In this document: piece after piece, positions 14,131 through 23,886 of the stretch
Position numbering within the stretch: position 1 is the first letter of the stretch
Layout of the letters: every line of letters starts with the position of its first letter
Assembly: GCA_049999725.1 (NCBI GenBank)
Contig: JBNGIS010020523.1
Location: 48,695 to 93,785, forward strand
Source: Haplomitrium mnioides
Taxonomy: Eukaryota > Marchantiophyta > Haplomitriopsida > Calobryales
DNA length: 45,091 bases
Direction: 5' to 3'
Position numbers and translations under genes: made by a program
Notes under the pieces: generated by a model
Database searches by the model: none
Seen by the model: only the letters and a program-made list of their open reading frames with translations
Told to the model about the DNA's origin: nothing

Positions 14131-15316
14131 GTTAATTGTCGAAATAACTCCCAAACAACCATACATCCACAATCAAATTACAATATACTATTGATGGATC
14201 ATACTCTTATACAACTAAAAATCATCGTTATAACAAGAGAGCTAGATTTGTCCTTATAGCACGGTTGTCAAAATAGCCTCTATGCAACCATACATCCACT
14301 ATCAAGTTACAATATACCATTGATGTATCATGATGTTACATGACATAACATTATTGCTATAACAAGTAGGCTCAATTGTGTCCTCATAGCACCGTTGTTC
14401 AAATAGCTCCCATGCAACCATACATCCACTATCAAGTTACAATATACCATTGATAGATCATACTCCTATCTAACAGAAGATCATCGCTATAACAAGTGGG
14501 TCTAGTCGTGTCCTCATAGCACCATTGTCGAAATAGCTCCAGAACAACCATACATCTACTATCAAGTTACAATATACCATTGATGTATCATACTCTTAGG
14601 CAACAAAACAACATCGCTAAAACAAGTCCGCCTAGTCGTGTCCTTCTAGCACTGTTGTCGTAATAGTTTCTATGCAACCATACATCCACTCTCAAGTTAC
14701 AATGTACCATTGATGTATCTTTCTCTTATACAACAGAATCTCATCGCTATAAAAAGTGCGCCAAGTCGTGTCCTCGTAGCACTGTTGCCAAAATAGCTCC
14801 CATAAAACCATACATCCACTATAGAGCTACAATATACCATTGATGTATCATACTTTTATACAACAGAACATTATCGCTATAACAAGTGGGCAGATTCGAG
14901 TTCTCGTAGCACCGTTGTCGAAATAGCAACCATCAACGACACATGCACTGTCAAGTTACAATATACCAATGATGTATCATACTCTTATACAACAGAACAT
15001 CATCGTTATAACAAGTGAGTCCAGTCGTGTCCTCGCAGCACCGTTGTAGAAATAGCTCCCATCCAACCATGCATCCACTATCAAGTTACAATATGCCATT
15101 GATGTATCTCACTCTTTCACAACACAACATCATCGCTACAAAAGGTGAGCTCTGTCGTGTCCTTGTAGCATCGTTGTCCAAATAGCTCATAAACAACCAT
15201 ACATCTACTATCTAGTTACAATATACCATTGATGTATCACACTCTTATACAATATAATATCAGCGCTATAACAAGTGGGCGCGATCGTGTCCTCGTAGCA
15301 CCGTTGTCGAAATAGC

Positions 15317-16205
15317 TCCTATTGAACCATACATTCACTATCAAATTACAATATACCATTGATGTATTATTCTCTTTTGCAACATAACATCATCTCTATA
15401 ACAAGTGGGTCCAATCGTGTCCCTGTAGCACCGTTCTCAAAATAGCTCCCATGCAACCACACATCCACCACCAAGTTACAATGTGCCATTGATGCATCAT
15501 ACTCTTGTGCAAGAAAACATCATCCCTATAACAAGTGGCCCTACTCGTGTCCTCGTAGCAATGTTTTCCAAATAACTCCCATGCAACCATACATCCACTA
15601 TCAAGTTACAATATAGCATTGATTCATCATAATCTTATACAACACAACATCATCGAAATAACAAGTGGCCCAAATGTGTTCTCATAGCACTGTTGTCGAA
15701 ATAGCTCCCATGCAACCATACATTGACTGTCAAGTTACAATATACCATTGATATATCATTGTCTTGTACAACAGAACATCATCACTATAACGATTTGGCC
15801 CAGTCGTGTCCTCGTAGCACTGCTGTCAAAATAACTCCCATGCAACCATACATCTACTATCAAGTTGCAATGTACCATTGATGTATCATACTCAAATACA
15901 ACAGAACATCATTGCTACAACAAGTGGGTCCAGTCGTGTCCTCATAGCACCATTTTCAAAATAACTCCCATGCAATCATACATCCACTTCAAAGTTACAA
16001 TAATATTGATGGATCATACTCTTATACAACAAAACATCATCGATATAACAAGTTGCCCAAATGTGTCCTCATAGCAGTCTTGTCGATATAGATCCCATGC
16101 AACCAAACACCCACAATCAAGTTACAATATACTATTGATGTATCATTCTCTTATACAATAGAACATCATCGCTATAACAAGTGGGCCGTGTCGTTTCCTC
16201 GTAGC
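15317..16205 (+). repeat. Multi-monomer block B, copy 2 (without the extra triplet)
   Basis: Markers match block B copy 1 at nearly constant offsets: TCCTATTGAACC at 15317 (offset 5196), CCACCACCAAGT at 15465 (offset 4807 to the second triplet), ATACTCAAAT at 15888 (offset 4807) and GGCCGTGTCG at 16184 (offset 4805). The change from 5196 to 4807 equals the 389-bp triplet present only in copy 1. Confidence 0.88.
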
Positions 16206-16742
16206 ACCGTTGTCAAAATATCTCCCATGTAGCCATACATCCACTATCAAGTTACAATGTACCATTGATGCATCATTCTCTTGTACAGCAGAATATCATC
16301 CCTATAACAAGTGGGCTCTGTCGTGTCCTCGTAGCACTGTTGTCAAAATAGCTCCCATGAAACTATACATATGTCATCAAGTTACAATATGCGATTGATG
16401 TATCATACTCTTATACAAAAGAACATCATCGCTACAACAAGTAGGCCCAGTCGTGTCCTTATAGCACCATTGTAAAAAAACCTCCCATACAACCATACAT
16501 CCACTATCAGGCTACAATATACCATTGATGTATCATTCTCTTATACAAGAAAACATCATAACTATAACAAGTGGCCCAAGTCGTGTCCTCGTAGTACCAT
16601 TGTCGAAAGAGCTCCCATGCAACCATACATCCACTATCAGATTACAATATACCATTGATGTATCATGCTCTTATACAATAGAGACCATCGTTATAACAAC
16701 TGGGCCCAGTCATATCCTTGTAGCACCGTTGTCCTAATAGCT

Positions 16743-16898
16743 CCCATACAACCATACATCCATTATCAAATGACAATGTACCATTGATGTATTATACTCT
16801 TATACAGTAGAACATCATTTCCCATACAACCATGCATCCACTATCAAATGACAATGTACCATTGATGTATTATACTCTTATACAGTAGAACATCATCG
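16743..16898 (+). repeat. Recent 78-bp tandem duplication inside the satellite
   Basis: A 78-bp piece, beginning CCCATACAACCAT and ending CAGTAGAACATCATTT, is repeated immediately (starts at 16743 and 16821). The two copies differ at only about two positions, while neighbouring full monomers differ at many. The unit is shorter than one monomer, so it arose by an out-of-register event. Confidence 0.85.
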
Positions 16899-17289
16899 CT
16901 TTAACAAGCGAGCGCAGTCGTGTCGTCGTAGCACCGTTGTCAAAAAAGCTCCCATCCAACCATACATCCATTATCAAGCTACAATACACCATTGATGCAT
17001 CATACTCTTTTACAACAGAAAATCATCACTGCAACAAGTGGGCCTAGTTGTAACCTCATACCATTGTTGTCAAAATAGCTCCCATATATCCATACATCCA
17101 CTATCAAGATACAATATACCATTGATGTATCATACTCTTTTACAACAAAACATCATCGCTACAACAAGTAGGTCTGGTCGTAACCTTGTACCACCGTTGT
17201 CAAAATAGCTCCCACACATCCATACATCCATACATCCGCTCCCATGCAATCATACATCCACTATCAAGTTACAATATACCATTGATATA

Positions 17290-18410
17290 TCATGCTCTTA
17301 TACAACATAACATCAGCGCTATAGCAAGTGGGCCTAGTCGTGTCCTTGTAGCATTGTTGTCGAAATAGCTCCAATACAACCATACATTTACTATCAAGTT
17401 ACAATATACCGTTCATGTACCATAATCTTATACAATAGAACATCATGGCTATAACAAGTGGGCCCTAGCATGTCCTCGTAGCACCAATGCCAAAATATCT
17501 CCCATACAACCATACATATACGATTAAGTTACAATATACCATTGTTGTATCACACTCTTATATAACAAAATATCGTTTCTATAACAAGTGGACGAACTCG
17601 TGTCCTTGCAACACTGTTGTCGAAATAGCTCCCATACAACCACACACAACCACACATCCACTATTAAGTTACAATGTACCATTGATGCATCATACATTGC
17701 AACAAAACATCATCCCTAAAACAAGTGGGCCTAATTGTTTCCTTGTAGCGCCATAGTCCAAAAAGCTCATGTCCAACCATACATCCACTATCAAGTTACC
17801 ATACACGCTTGATGTATCATACTCTTGTACAACAAAACATCATCGTTATAACGAGTGGGCCAGATTTGTCCTCGTAGCACCGTTGTAGAAATAGCTTCCA
17901 CACAACCATACACAACGATACATCCATTATGAAGCTGCTACAATGTACCATTGATGTATCATAGTCTTATACAACAGAACATCATCGCTATAACAAGTGG
18001 GCCTAGTTGTATCCTCGTTGCACCATTGTCGAAATAGCTCCCATCCAACAATACATCCACAATCCACTTACAACACACCATTGATGTATCATACTCTCTT
18101 AAAACAGAACATCATCGCTACAACAAGTAGGCCTAGTCGTGTCCTTGTAGCACCAGTTTCGAAATAGCTCCCATACAACCTTACATCCATTATCAAGTTA
18201 CAATATACCATTGATGTATCATACTCTAATGCAACAAACATCATCGCTATATCAAGTGGCCCAGTCGTGTCCTCATAGCACGGTTGTGGAAATAGCTCCA
18301 ATGCAACCATACATCCACTATCAAGCTACAATATACAATTGATGTATCATACTTCTATACAATAGAACATCATCGCTATAACAAGTGGGCCCAATCGTGT
18401 GCTCGTAGCA
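17290..18410 (+). repeat. Multi-monomer block C, copy 2
   Basis: Markers match block C copy 1 at offsets of 4260 (GGCCCTAGCA at 17461), 4266 (CATACACAAC at 17907) and 4278 (CTCTAAT at 18224; TATATCAAGT at 18249). The slow drift is explained by small indels. A partial third copy of the last part (GTTGTACC, ACCTTACATC, CTCTAATACAAC, TATATCAAGT at 18791) follows just after the N gap. Confidence 0.85.
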
Positions 18411-18505
18411 CCATTGCCGAAATAGCTCCCACACAACCATACATCCACTATCAACTAACAATATACCATTGATGGATCATGCTCTTATACAACAAAACAT
18501 CATCG

Positions 18506-18515
18506 NNNNNNNNNN
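18506..18515. other. Assembly gap (10 N)
   Basis: Ten undetermined bases sit inside the satellite. The sequence before the gap stops at AACATCATCG and the sequence after it resumes at ACAGAACATCATCGC, which is the same monomer position. The true distance is therefore unknown and could be any number of units. A fixed run of ten N suggests an arbitrary join between contigs. Confidence 0.98.
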
Positions 18516-20290
18516 ACAGAACATCATCGCTATAACAAGTGGGCCTAGTTGTGTCCTCGTTGTACCATTGTCGAAATAGCTCCCATCCAACCATACATCC
18601 ACTATCAACTTTCAATATACCACAGATGTATCATACTCTTTTACAACAGAACATCATTGCTATAGCGAGTGGGCCTAGTCATGTCCTCCTAGCACCGGTT
18701 TTGAAATAGCTCTGATGCAACCTTACATCCCCTATCAAGTTACAATATACCATTGTTGTATCATACTCTAATACAACAGAACATCATTGCTATATCAAGT
18801 GGCCCAGTCATGTCCTCGTAGCATGGTTGTCGAAATAGCTCCTATGCAATCATACATCCACTATGAAGCTACAATGTACCATTGATATATCATACGCTTA
18901 TGCAATAGAACATCATTTCTTTAAGAAGTGGGCCCAATTGTGTCCTCGTAGTACCGTTTTTGAAATAGCTCCAACACAACCATACATCCACCATCAAGTT
19001 ATAATATACCATTGATGGATCATGGTCTTATACAACAGAACATCATCGCTATAACAAGTGGGCCCACTCGTGTCCTTATAGCACGGTTTTCAAAATAGCT
19101 TGTATGCAACCATACATCCACTATCAAGTTGCAATATACTATTGATGTAACATACTGTTACACGACATAACATCATCCCTATAACTCGTAGCACCGTTGT
19201 TGAAATAGCTCCCACGCAACCATACATCCACTATCAAGTTACAACTCAGCATTGATGTGTCATAGTCTTATACAACAAAACATCATCGCTATAACAAGTG
19301 GGCCTAATTGTTTCCTTGTAGCACCGTTTTCAAAATTGCTTCCATCCAACCATACATCCACTATCAAGTTACAATATACCATTGATGTATCATACTATTG
19401 TGCAACAGAACATCATCACTAAAACAAGTTCGCCTTGGTCGTATCCTTGTAGCACCGTTGTCGAAATAGCTTCCATGCAACCATACATCCACTCTCAAGT
19501 TACAATGTACCATTGATGTATCTTGCTCTTATACAACAGAATATCATCACTACAACAAGTGCGCCAAGTCGTGTCCTTGTAGCACTGTTGTCGAAATAGC
19601 TCCCATAGATTCATACATCCACTATCAAGTTACAATATACCATTGATGTATCATGCTCTTATAAAACAGAACATCATCGCTATAGCAAGTGAGCCTAGTC
19701 GTGTTCTCGTAGCACCGTTGTCAGAATAGCTCCCATACAACCACACATCCACTGTCAAGTTACGATATACCATTGATGTGTCATGCTGTTATGCAACAAA
19801 ATGTCATCGGTATAAAAGGTGCGCCCAGTCGTGTCTTCATGGCACCGTCGTTGAAATAGCTCCCATGCAATCATACATCCATTATCAAGTTACAGTATAC
19901 CGTTGATGTATCATACTCTTATACAAAAGAACATCATCGCTATAACAAGTGGGCCAAGTCATGTCCTCGTAGCCACGTTGTTGAAATAGCTCCCATTCAA
20001 CCATACATGCCCTATCAAGTTACAATATACCATTGATGTATCATACTCTTATAGAACAGAACATCATCGCTATAACAAGTGGGTCCAGTTGTGTCTTTGT
20101 AGCAATGTTGTCAAAATAGCTCCCATACAACCATACATCCACTATCAAGTTAAAATATACCATTGATCTATTATACTCCTATACAAGAGAACATCATCGC
20201 TATAACAAATGGCCGGGTCGTGTCTTTGTAGGACCGTTGTGAAAATAGCTTCCATAGAACCATACATCTACTATCAAGTTACAATATACC

Positions 20291-20295
20291 ATTGA
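20291..20295. repeat. Target-site duplication, left copy (ATTGA)
   Basis: The five bases before the LTR's TG are ATTGA, taken from the monomer string ACCATTGATG. They are identical to the five bases after the other LTR, as expected for a 5-bp staggered cut by a Ty3/gypsy integrase. Confidence 0.95.
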
Positions 20296-20728
20296 TGTAA
20301 AAGAATTTCATAAACGAAATTCAAATGAGTAAGAACTCATGGTGAACTCTAATAGAGTTCTTCAACCAAAAGCAACTCAAGGTTTATGTTAAGACCAAGA
20401 GTGCAAGCAAAAGCCAAGCAACCAAAGAACCCAAGTGATTCGAGAGGAACTCCAGAATGAGAAGTGGGGCTAAGAAGCCCTTCTATTTATACAAGAGAAG
20501 AGGTTGTCATCCCTCTTACTTCAGTTACAAGTCACTTCTCATTTTAGCCCTAAAAGTAACTCTCTACCAAAAGTGACTTCAAATACAAGTAACCTAAAAG
20601 TGACTCTTCACCAAAAGTGACTTCAAAGGCAAGTAATCTAATCTTACCTTAAAAGTGACTCACTACCACTTCCTTCACTCTTCTCTATTTTCTTATAAAT
20701 AGCACAACCTTATACTTGTGCTATTACA
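20296..20728 (-). repeat. 3' LTR (433 bp)
   Basis: Partner of the LTR at 24889-25321. I count about 32 substitutions and no length change across 433 bp. It keeps the terminal TG...CA, the TATAAATAG box (minus strand, 20483-20491), the GAACTCT/AGAGTTC hairpin (20344-20360) and the U3 motif repeats. It is preceded on the coding strand by the polypurine tract. Confidence 0.96.
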
Positions 20729-20740
20729 TAATCCCCGCCG
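20729..20740 (-). other. Polypurine tract
   Basis: The coding strand reads CGGCGGGGATTA directly before the 3' LTR's TG. A short G-rich purine run at this place primes plus-strand synthesis in LTR elements. It is short and has one C interruption, but its position is exact. Confidence 0.75.
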
Positions 20741-20777
20741 TATAGTCAATGACGTCCTCGTCATTGCAATAACTTTA
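20741..20777 (-). other. Short spacer between chromodomain end and PPT
   Basis: After the TAA at 20775-20777 the same frame remains open through NDEDVIDYTAG into the PPT. It is therefore unclear whether the original polyprotein ended at the TAA or continued into the PPT. No other feature is seen. Confidence 0.4.
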
Positions 20778-20828
20778 AAAAATTTTAATAGCTTCTTGAG
20801 CATTCTCAAGATTTGAGGTAGGTTCCTA

Positions 20829-21239
20829 AGTAGCATCATAAAGAGGATAGCCTTTCCACAAAACCTTGTATTGAACTTGTGGATGCCGCTCGCGCTTGAT
20901 AACTCTTTTCACCAAAATACGGTCTACTTCAAATTCTTCATGATCATCAACAACAATGGACGGAGGAGGAAGTTGAACACGATTTGGAAAAGAAGATGGA
21001 CTAGAAACAAAAGGCTTAAGTTTAGACACATGGAATACAGAATGAATCTTCATATGAAGAGGAAGATCAACTTTATAAGCAACGGGAGAAATAACCTGAG
21101 AAATAGAGAAATGACCAATCCAAGCAAGAGATAAATTATGGACTTGAGTATCTAAAGACAATGGCAGATTATGAGTGGATAACATAGCTTGGTCACCTAA
21201 AACATAAGAGCAATCACGACAATGTTTATCGGCAAACTG
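20829..21239 (-). pseudogene. Integrase C-terminal tail with chromodomain (part of gag-pol)
   Basis: After the frameshift at 21240-21245 the frame reads QFADKHCRDCSYVLGDQAML, then a GPY/F-type motif region (ISPVAYKVDLP) and HSVFHVSKLKPF. About 20939-20829 is a chromodomain: EEFEVDRILVKR followed by QYKVLWKGYPLYDAT. The aromatic pocket residues F, W and Y typical of methyl-histone binding are mostly present. The next codon, a Trp in most chromodomains, is TAG (20826-20828), and resemblance continues for about 16 codons beyond it. In chromoviruses this module steers integration to H3K9-methylated chromatin (family knowledge), which agrees with the location in a satellite. Upstream residues of the same open frame (back to 21713) are an out-of-frame shadow of integrase. 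Confidence 0.9.
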
Positions 21240-21252
21240 TTTTTTGCCAATT

Positions 21253-22053
21253 TTAAGCAATAACAAGATGGTTTCTAGCATCTTGCAACGAGGAAGATAA
21301 ACGAGACAAAAAGGTAGAAAGACTTGGAACATTGGAAGATGAAGGAGAAAGCAAACCATCAGGAACAAGAGGATGTTGACTAGAATTAAGAAAGAAAAGA
21401 GAAAAGTCAGTACTTGCTTGTTTGGAGTTGTTGTATACAAACTCCACAACCGGTAAAAAACTATCCCAATCCGTATGATGAATATTGATAAACGCTTGAA
21501 GCCTATCCTCCACAATATGATTTTCCCATTCGGTTTGCCCATCTGTTTGAGGATGATACGATGTGGACATAGATAGTTTGGTACTAAAAAAAGTGAATAG
21601 CTCTCGCCAAAACTTTCCAATGAATCGTAGATCTCTATTAGATATAAGTACCTTTGGCATTCCATGATATCGAAAGACTGTATCAAAATAAATCTTTGCC
21701 AATTGTGGAGCATCCACCGTATCCGCCATCGGTGTTAGATGAATTTGTTTGCTTAGCTTATCCAGAAACCCTATAATGACCGTAAACCCACGAGGCATGG
21801 TTGGAAGCGAAGTGATAAGATCCAAACTTACATGTTCCCACAGAGCAATAGGAATCGATAATGGTTGCCGAAGACCAGGTGGTTTTTGATTTGAAGCCTT
21901 ATTTCGTTGACAACTTTCACAAGAATGAACAAAGCCATAAACATCTCGAGCTAGGTTTGGCCACCACCAAGTCTGTTGAAGCAACTCCATAGTCTTGTCT
22001 ACTCCAAGATGCCTAGAAATCGGAATATCATGTGCTTCTTGTAAGCGTGCCAT
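21253..22053 (-). pseudogene. Integrase zinc-binding and catalytic core (part of gag-pol)
   Basis: The H2C2 zinc finger is present: His in EAHDI and in RHLGVDKT, then CESC (Cys codons near 21921 and 21912). The core has WEHVSLDLI with the first catalytic Asp (21822), and YHPQTDGQTE with the catalytic Glu (21531). The second catalytic position, normally Asp in an SDRD motif, reads SNRD (AAT at 21639-21637), so the DDE triad is broken by a single G-to-A change. The 266-codon frame starts right after a TGA (22054-22056) and ends at a TAA (21253-21255) just before the frameshift. The integrase would insert the cDNA into the chromosome; this copy is predicted to be catalytically dead. Confidence 0.92.
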
Positions 22054-22278
22054 TCAAAGCGCATCATCTTGAGGAACATATATTTGATGGCCTTGATAGA
22101 GAATACCATTCTGTATGGAAAAGGTATGATACTCACTATCTTGGACCGCCAAACGTGCTCTAACAAGAGTAATGAAGGCATCTTCTTGTAACTTTTGTCA
22201 AAAGTTGTCACCGGTTGCTTCATCAAGATGTAATATACTAGCATTTTCTATCTCTAGTGTATTTATTTGATGATCCGG

Positions 22279-22725
22279 TCTTTGAGACAATGCATCAGGA
22301 ATAATGTGGAACCTTCCCGACTTGTACTCCAACTTGAAATCAAAGAGTTGTAGTTGATCTTCCCACCGATGATGGCGACTTGTCATATTTTCCAAGTGGA
22401 TTGCTTGAAGCAATGGCTTGTGGTCTGTACGCATAAGTACAAGTTTTCCCAAAAGATAGTGTCTCCACACTTTGGTAGCATAAACCATTGCTAATTGCTC
22501 TCGATCTCTTGCAGAATAATTTCTCTCCGCCACATTCAATCGGCGTGACATGAATGCAATTGGATGAAGTCCATCTTCAAACTCTTGTTGTAAAACCGCT
22601 CAAATAGCAAAATTAGAGGCATCAAAATCAACTATGCAACTCCTCTTTGGATCATATGGTTGTAGAATTGGACAAGATGTCACCGCATCCTTGAGTTGTT
22701 GAAATGCCACTTGCTCTTTGGTTGT
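22279..22725 (-). pseudogene. RNase H domain (part of gag-pol)
   Basis: Follows RT in the same frame and would degrade the RNA strand of the hybrid. Visible marks are CIVDFDASNFAI (first acidic residue), ERNYSARDREQLAMV (Glu), LVLMRTDHKPL (Asp) and a terminal PDALSQR, matching the usual ADALSR end. A TGA just before the domain (22726-22728) stands where a Trp is usual. A second TGA (22600-22602), after FAI, stands where relatives have Gly. The catalytic residues themselves are preserved. Confidence 0.9.
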
Positions 22726-22899
22726 TCATTTGAACTTTGCATCCTTCCCTAGTAAATCCGTAAGCGGTGCAGCAATATAAGCATAGTAATGAATGAATCT
22801 TCGATAAAAGCTTGCTAATCCATTAAAAGCTCGAACATCCTTTGCATCATTTAGTGTTGGCCACTCTGCAATAGACTTGGTTTTCTCTTCCTTCATCTT

Positions 22900-23574
22900 G
22901 ATGCCATACGCAGACACTTTATGCCCTAGATAATTCACCTCTTGCTTCCAAAATTCACACTTAGACTTCTTGCAATAAAACTTCCAATTGCCTAGTCGTT
23001 GTAGTACCTCTTTAAGATGAGCACGATGCTCAATTTCACTTTTACTAAAGATAAGAATATCGTCCAAAAATACCAACACTGACTTATCCAATAACCCATC
23101 AAAAACTCAATGCATTTGATTCATAAATATTGTTGAAGCATTAATAAGACCAAATGTAAGAACTTTCCATTCAAAATGCCCATATCTTGTGCAAAAAGCT
23201 GTCTTTGGTACATCATTTGGCTTGATTGGAATTTGCCAATAGCCACTTCGAAGATCCAACTTAGAAAAGAATCGTGCACCACTCAATTGATCCAACAAAT
23301 CATCAATATGAGGTAGAGGATAAGTCTTCTTCACCATTTGATTGTTCAATCCTTGATAATTTGTACAAAGACAAAATCCACCATCTTTCTTTAGTACAAA
23401 GAATACCGGAGCTCTCCAAGGAGAAGTACTGTGTTGAATGAAATCCTTCTCAAGAAGATCCATCAATGTCTTTTGAAGCTCCTCTAATTCTTGTGGTGAT
23501 AGCTGATATATAGGTCGATTATAAGGAGTGCTTCCCGGTATCAACTCAATCGGAAAATGCATTCCTCGATCGTG
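22900..23574 (-). pseudogene. Reverse transcriptase domain (part of gag-pol)
   Basis: The RNA-dependent DNA polymerase. Recognisable marks in order: [41 protein letters not shown], the first catalytic Asp in [11 protein letters not shown] (23256), [15 protein letters not shown], and the catalytic pair in FLDDILIFS (Asp at 23064 and 23061). Catalytic residues are kept. The domain is cut by a TGA at 23107-23109 between MNQMH and VFDGLLDK, where relatives usually carry Arg; CGA to TGA is the simple explanation. The block usually reading R-M-C-x-D-Y-R here reads [11 protein letters not shown], with changes that also fit C-to-T or G-to-A transitions. Confidence 0.93.
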
Positions 23575-23886
23575 TGGTAACCCCTTTGGCAAATCCTCCA
23601 GAAACATATCCGCAAACTCTTTCAAAATATCATCTATCATTACGGCATGCACACCTTTTTCCCCCTCCTCACTCAAGTCCATGATAGGCTTAACCCAAAC
23701 AACAAAGACATGCAACTCTTGTACCACTGAATTAACATGCTCAACTGATTTAAGCTTCTTGACCAATGGTGTCGAAGACCCCAAAAGAAATTTCTTACCT
23801 TGTAAGGTAACTTGAATTTATCGTTTTCCCCAATCAAATTGAGCGGACCTTTCTTCAAGCCAAGGTAATCCTAAAATGATGTCATA

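Larger units (their letters stand above)
1053..20295 (+). repeat. 130-bp tandem satellite array, left part (about 148 units)
   Basis: Head-to-tail copies of a 130-bp monomer, about 41.5% G+C by hand count of a consensus. In order, the monomer carries ACCATACATCCACTATCAAG, TTACAATATACCATTGATG, TATCATACTCTTATACAACA, GAACATCATCGCTATAACAA, GTGGGCCCAGTCGTGTCC, TCGTAGCACCGTTGTCGAAA and TAGCTCCCATACA. Most units carry a GGGCCC or a one-base variant. Units differ from each other at many positions (roughly 80-90% identity by eye). The left edge is placed at about 1053, where an imperfect ATGCTCTCACAACCATTATCGAT matches the middle of a monomer. All units share one orientation. Short open frames inside rotate frame by one base per unit and do not look coding. 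Centromeric, pericentromeric or other heterochromatic location is inference only. Confidence 0.97.

Noticed and set aside
1053-20295. CRISPR-like array
   Set aside because: There is no repeat-spacer alternation. The entire 130-bp unit is repeated and divergent, and the context is a plant genome.
20871-21134. Plus-strand 87-codon open frame inside the retroelement
   Set aside because: It is antisense to the chromodomain and integrase tail, which match known families on the minus strand. It is basic and low in complexity, so it is a shadow.
21260-21713. N-terminal two thirds of the 295-codon minus frame that ends in the chromodomain
   Set aside because: Only the part after the frameshift (below 21240) is real. 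The upstream part overlaps integrase in another frame and is hydrophobic nonsense.
21999-22244. Minus-strand 81-codon frame overlapping the RNase H-integrase junction
   Set aside because: It lies in a different frame from the gag-pol pseudogene, which shows clear homology over the same bases.
23528-23815. Plus-strand 95-codon open frame opposite the protease-RT linker
   Set aside because: Antisense shadow of the gag-pol frame, with no independent family resemblance.
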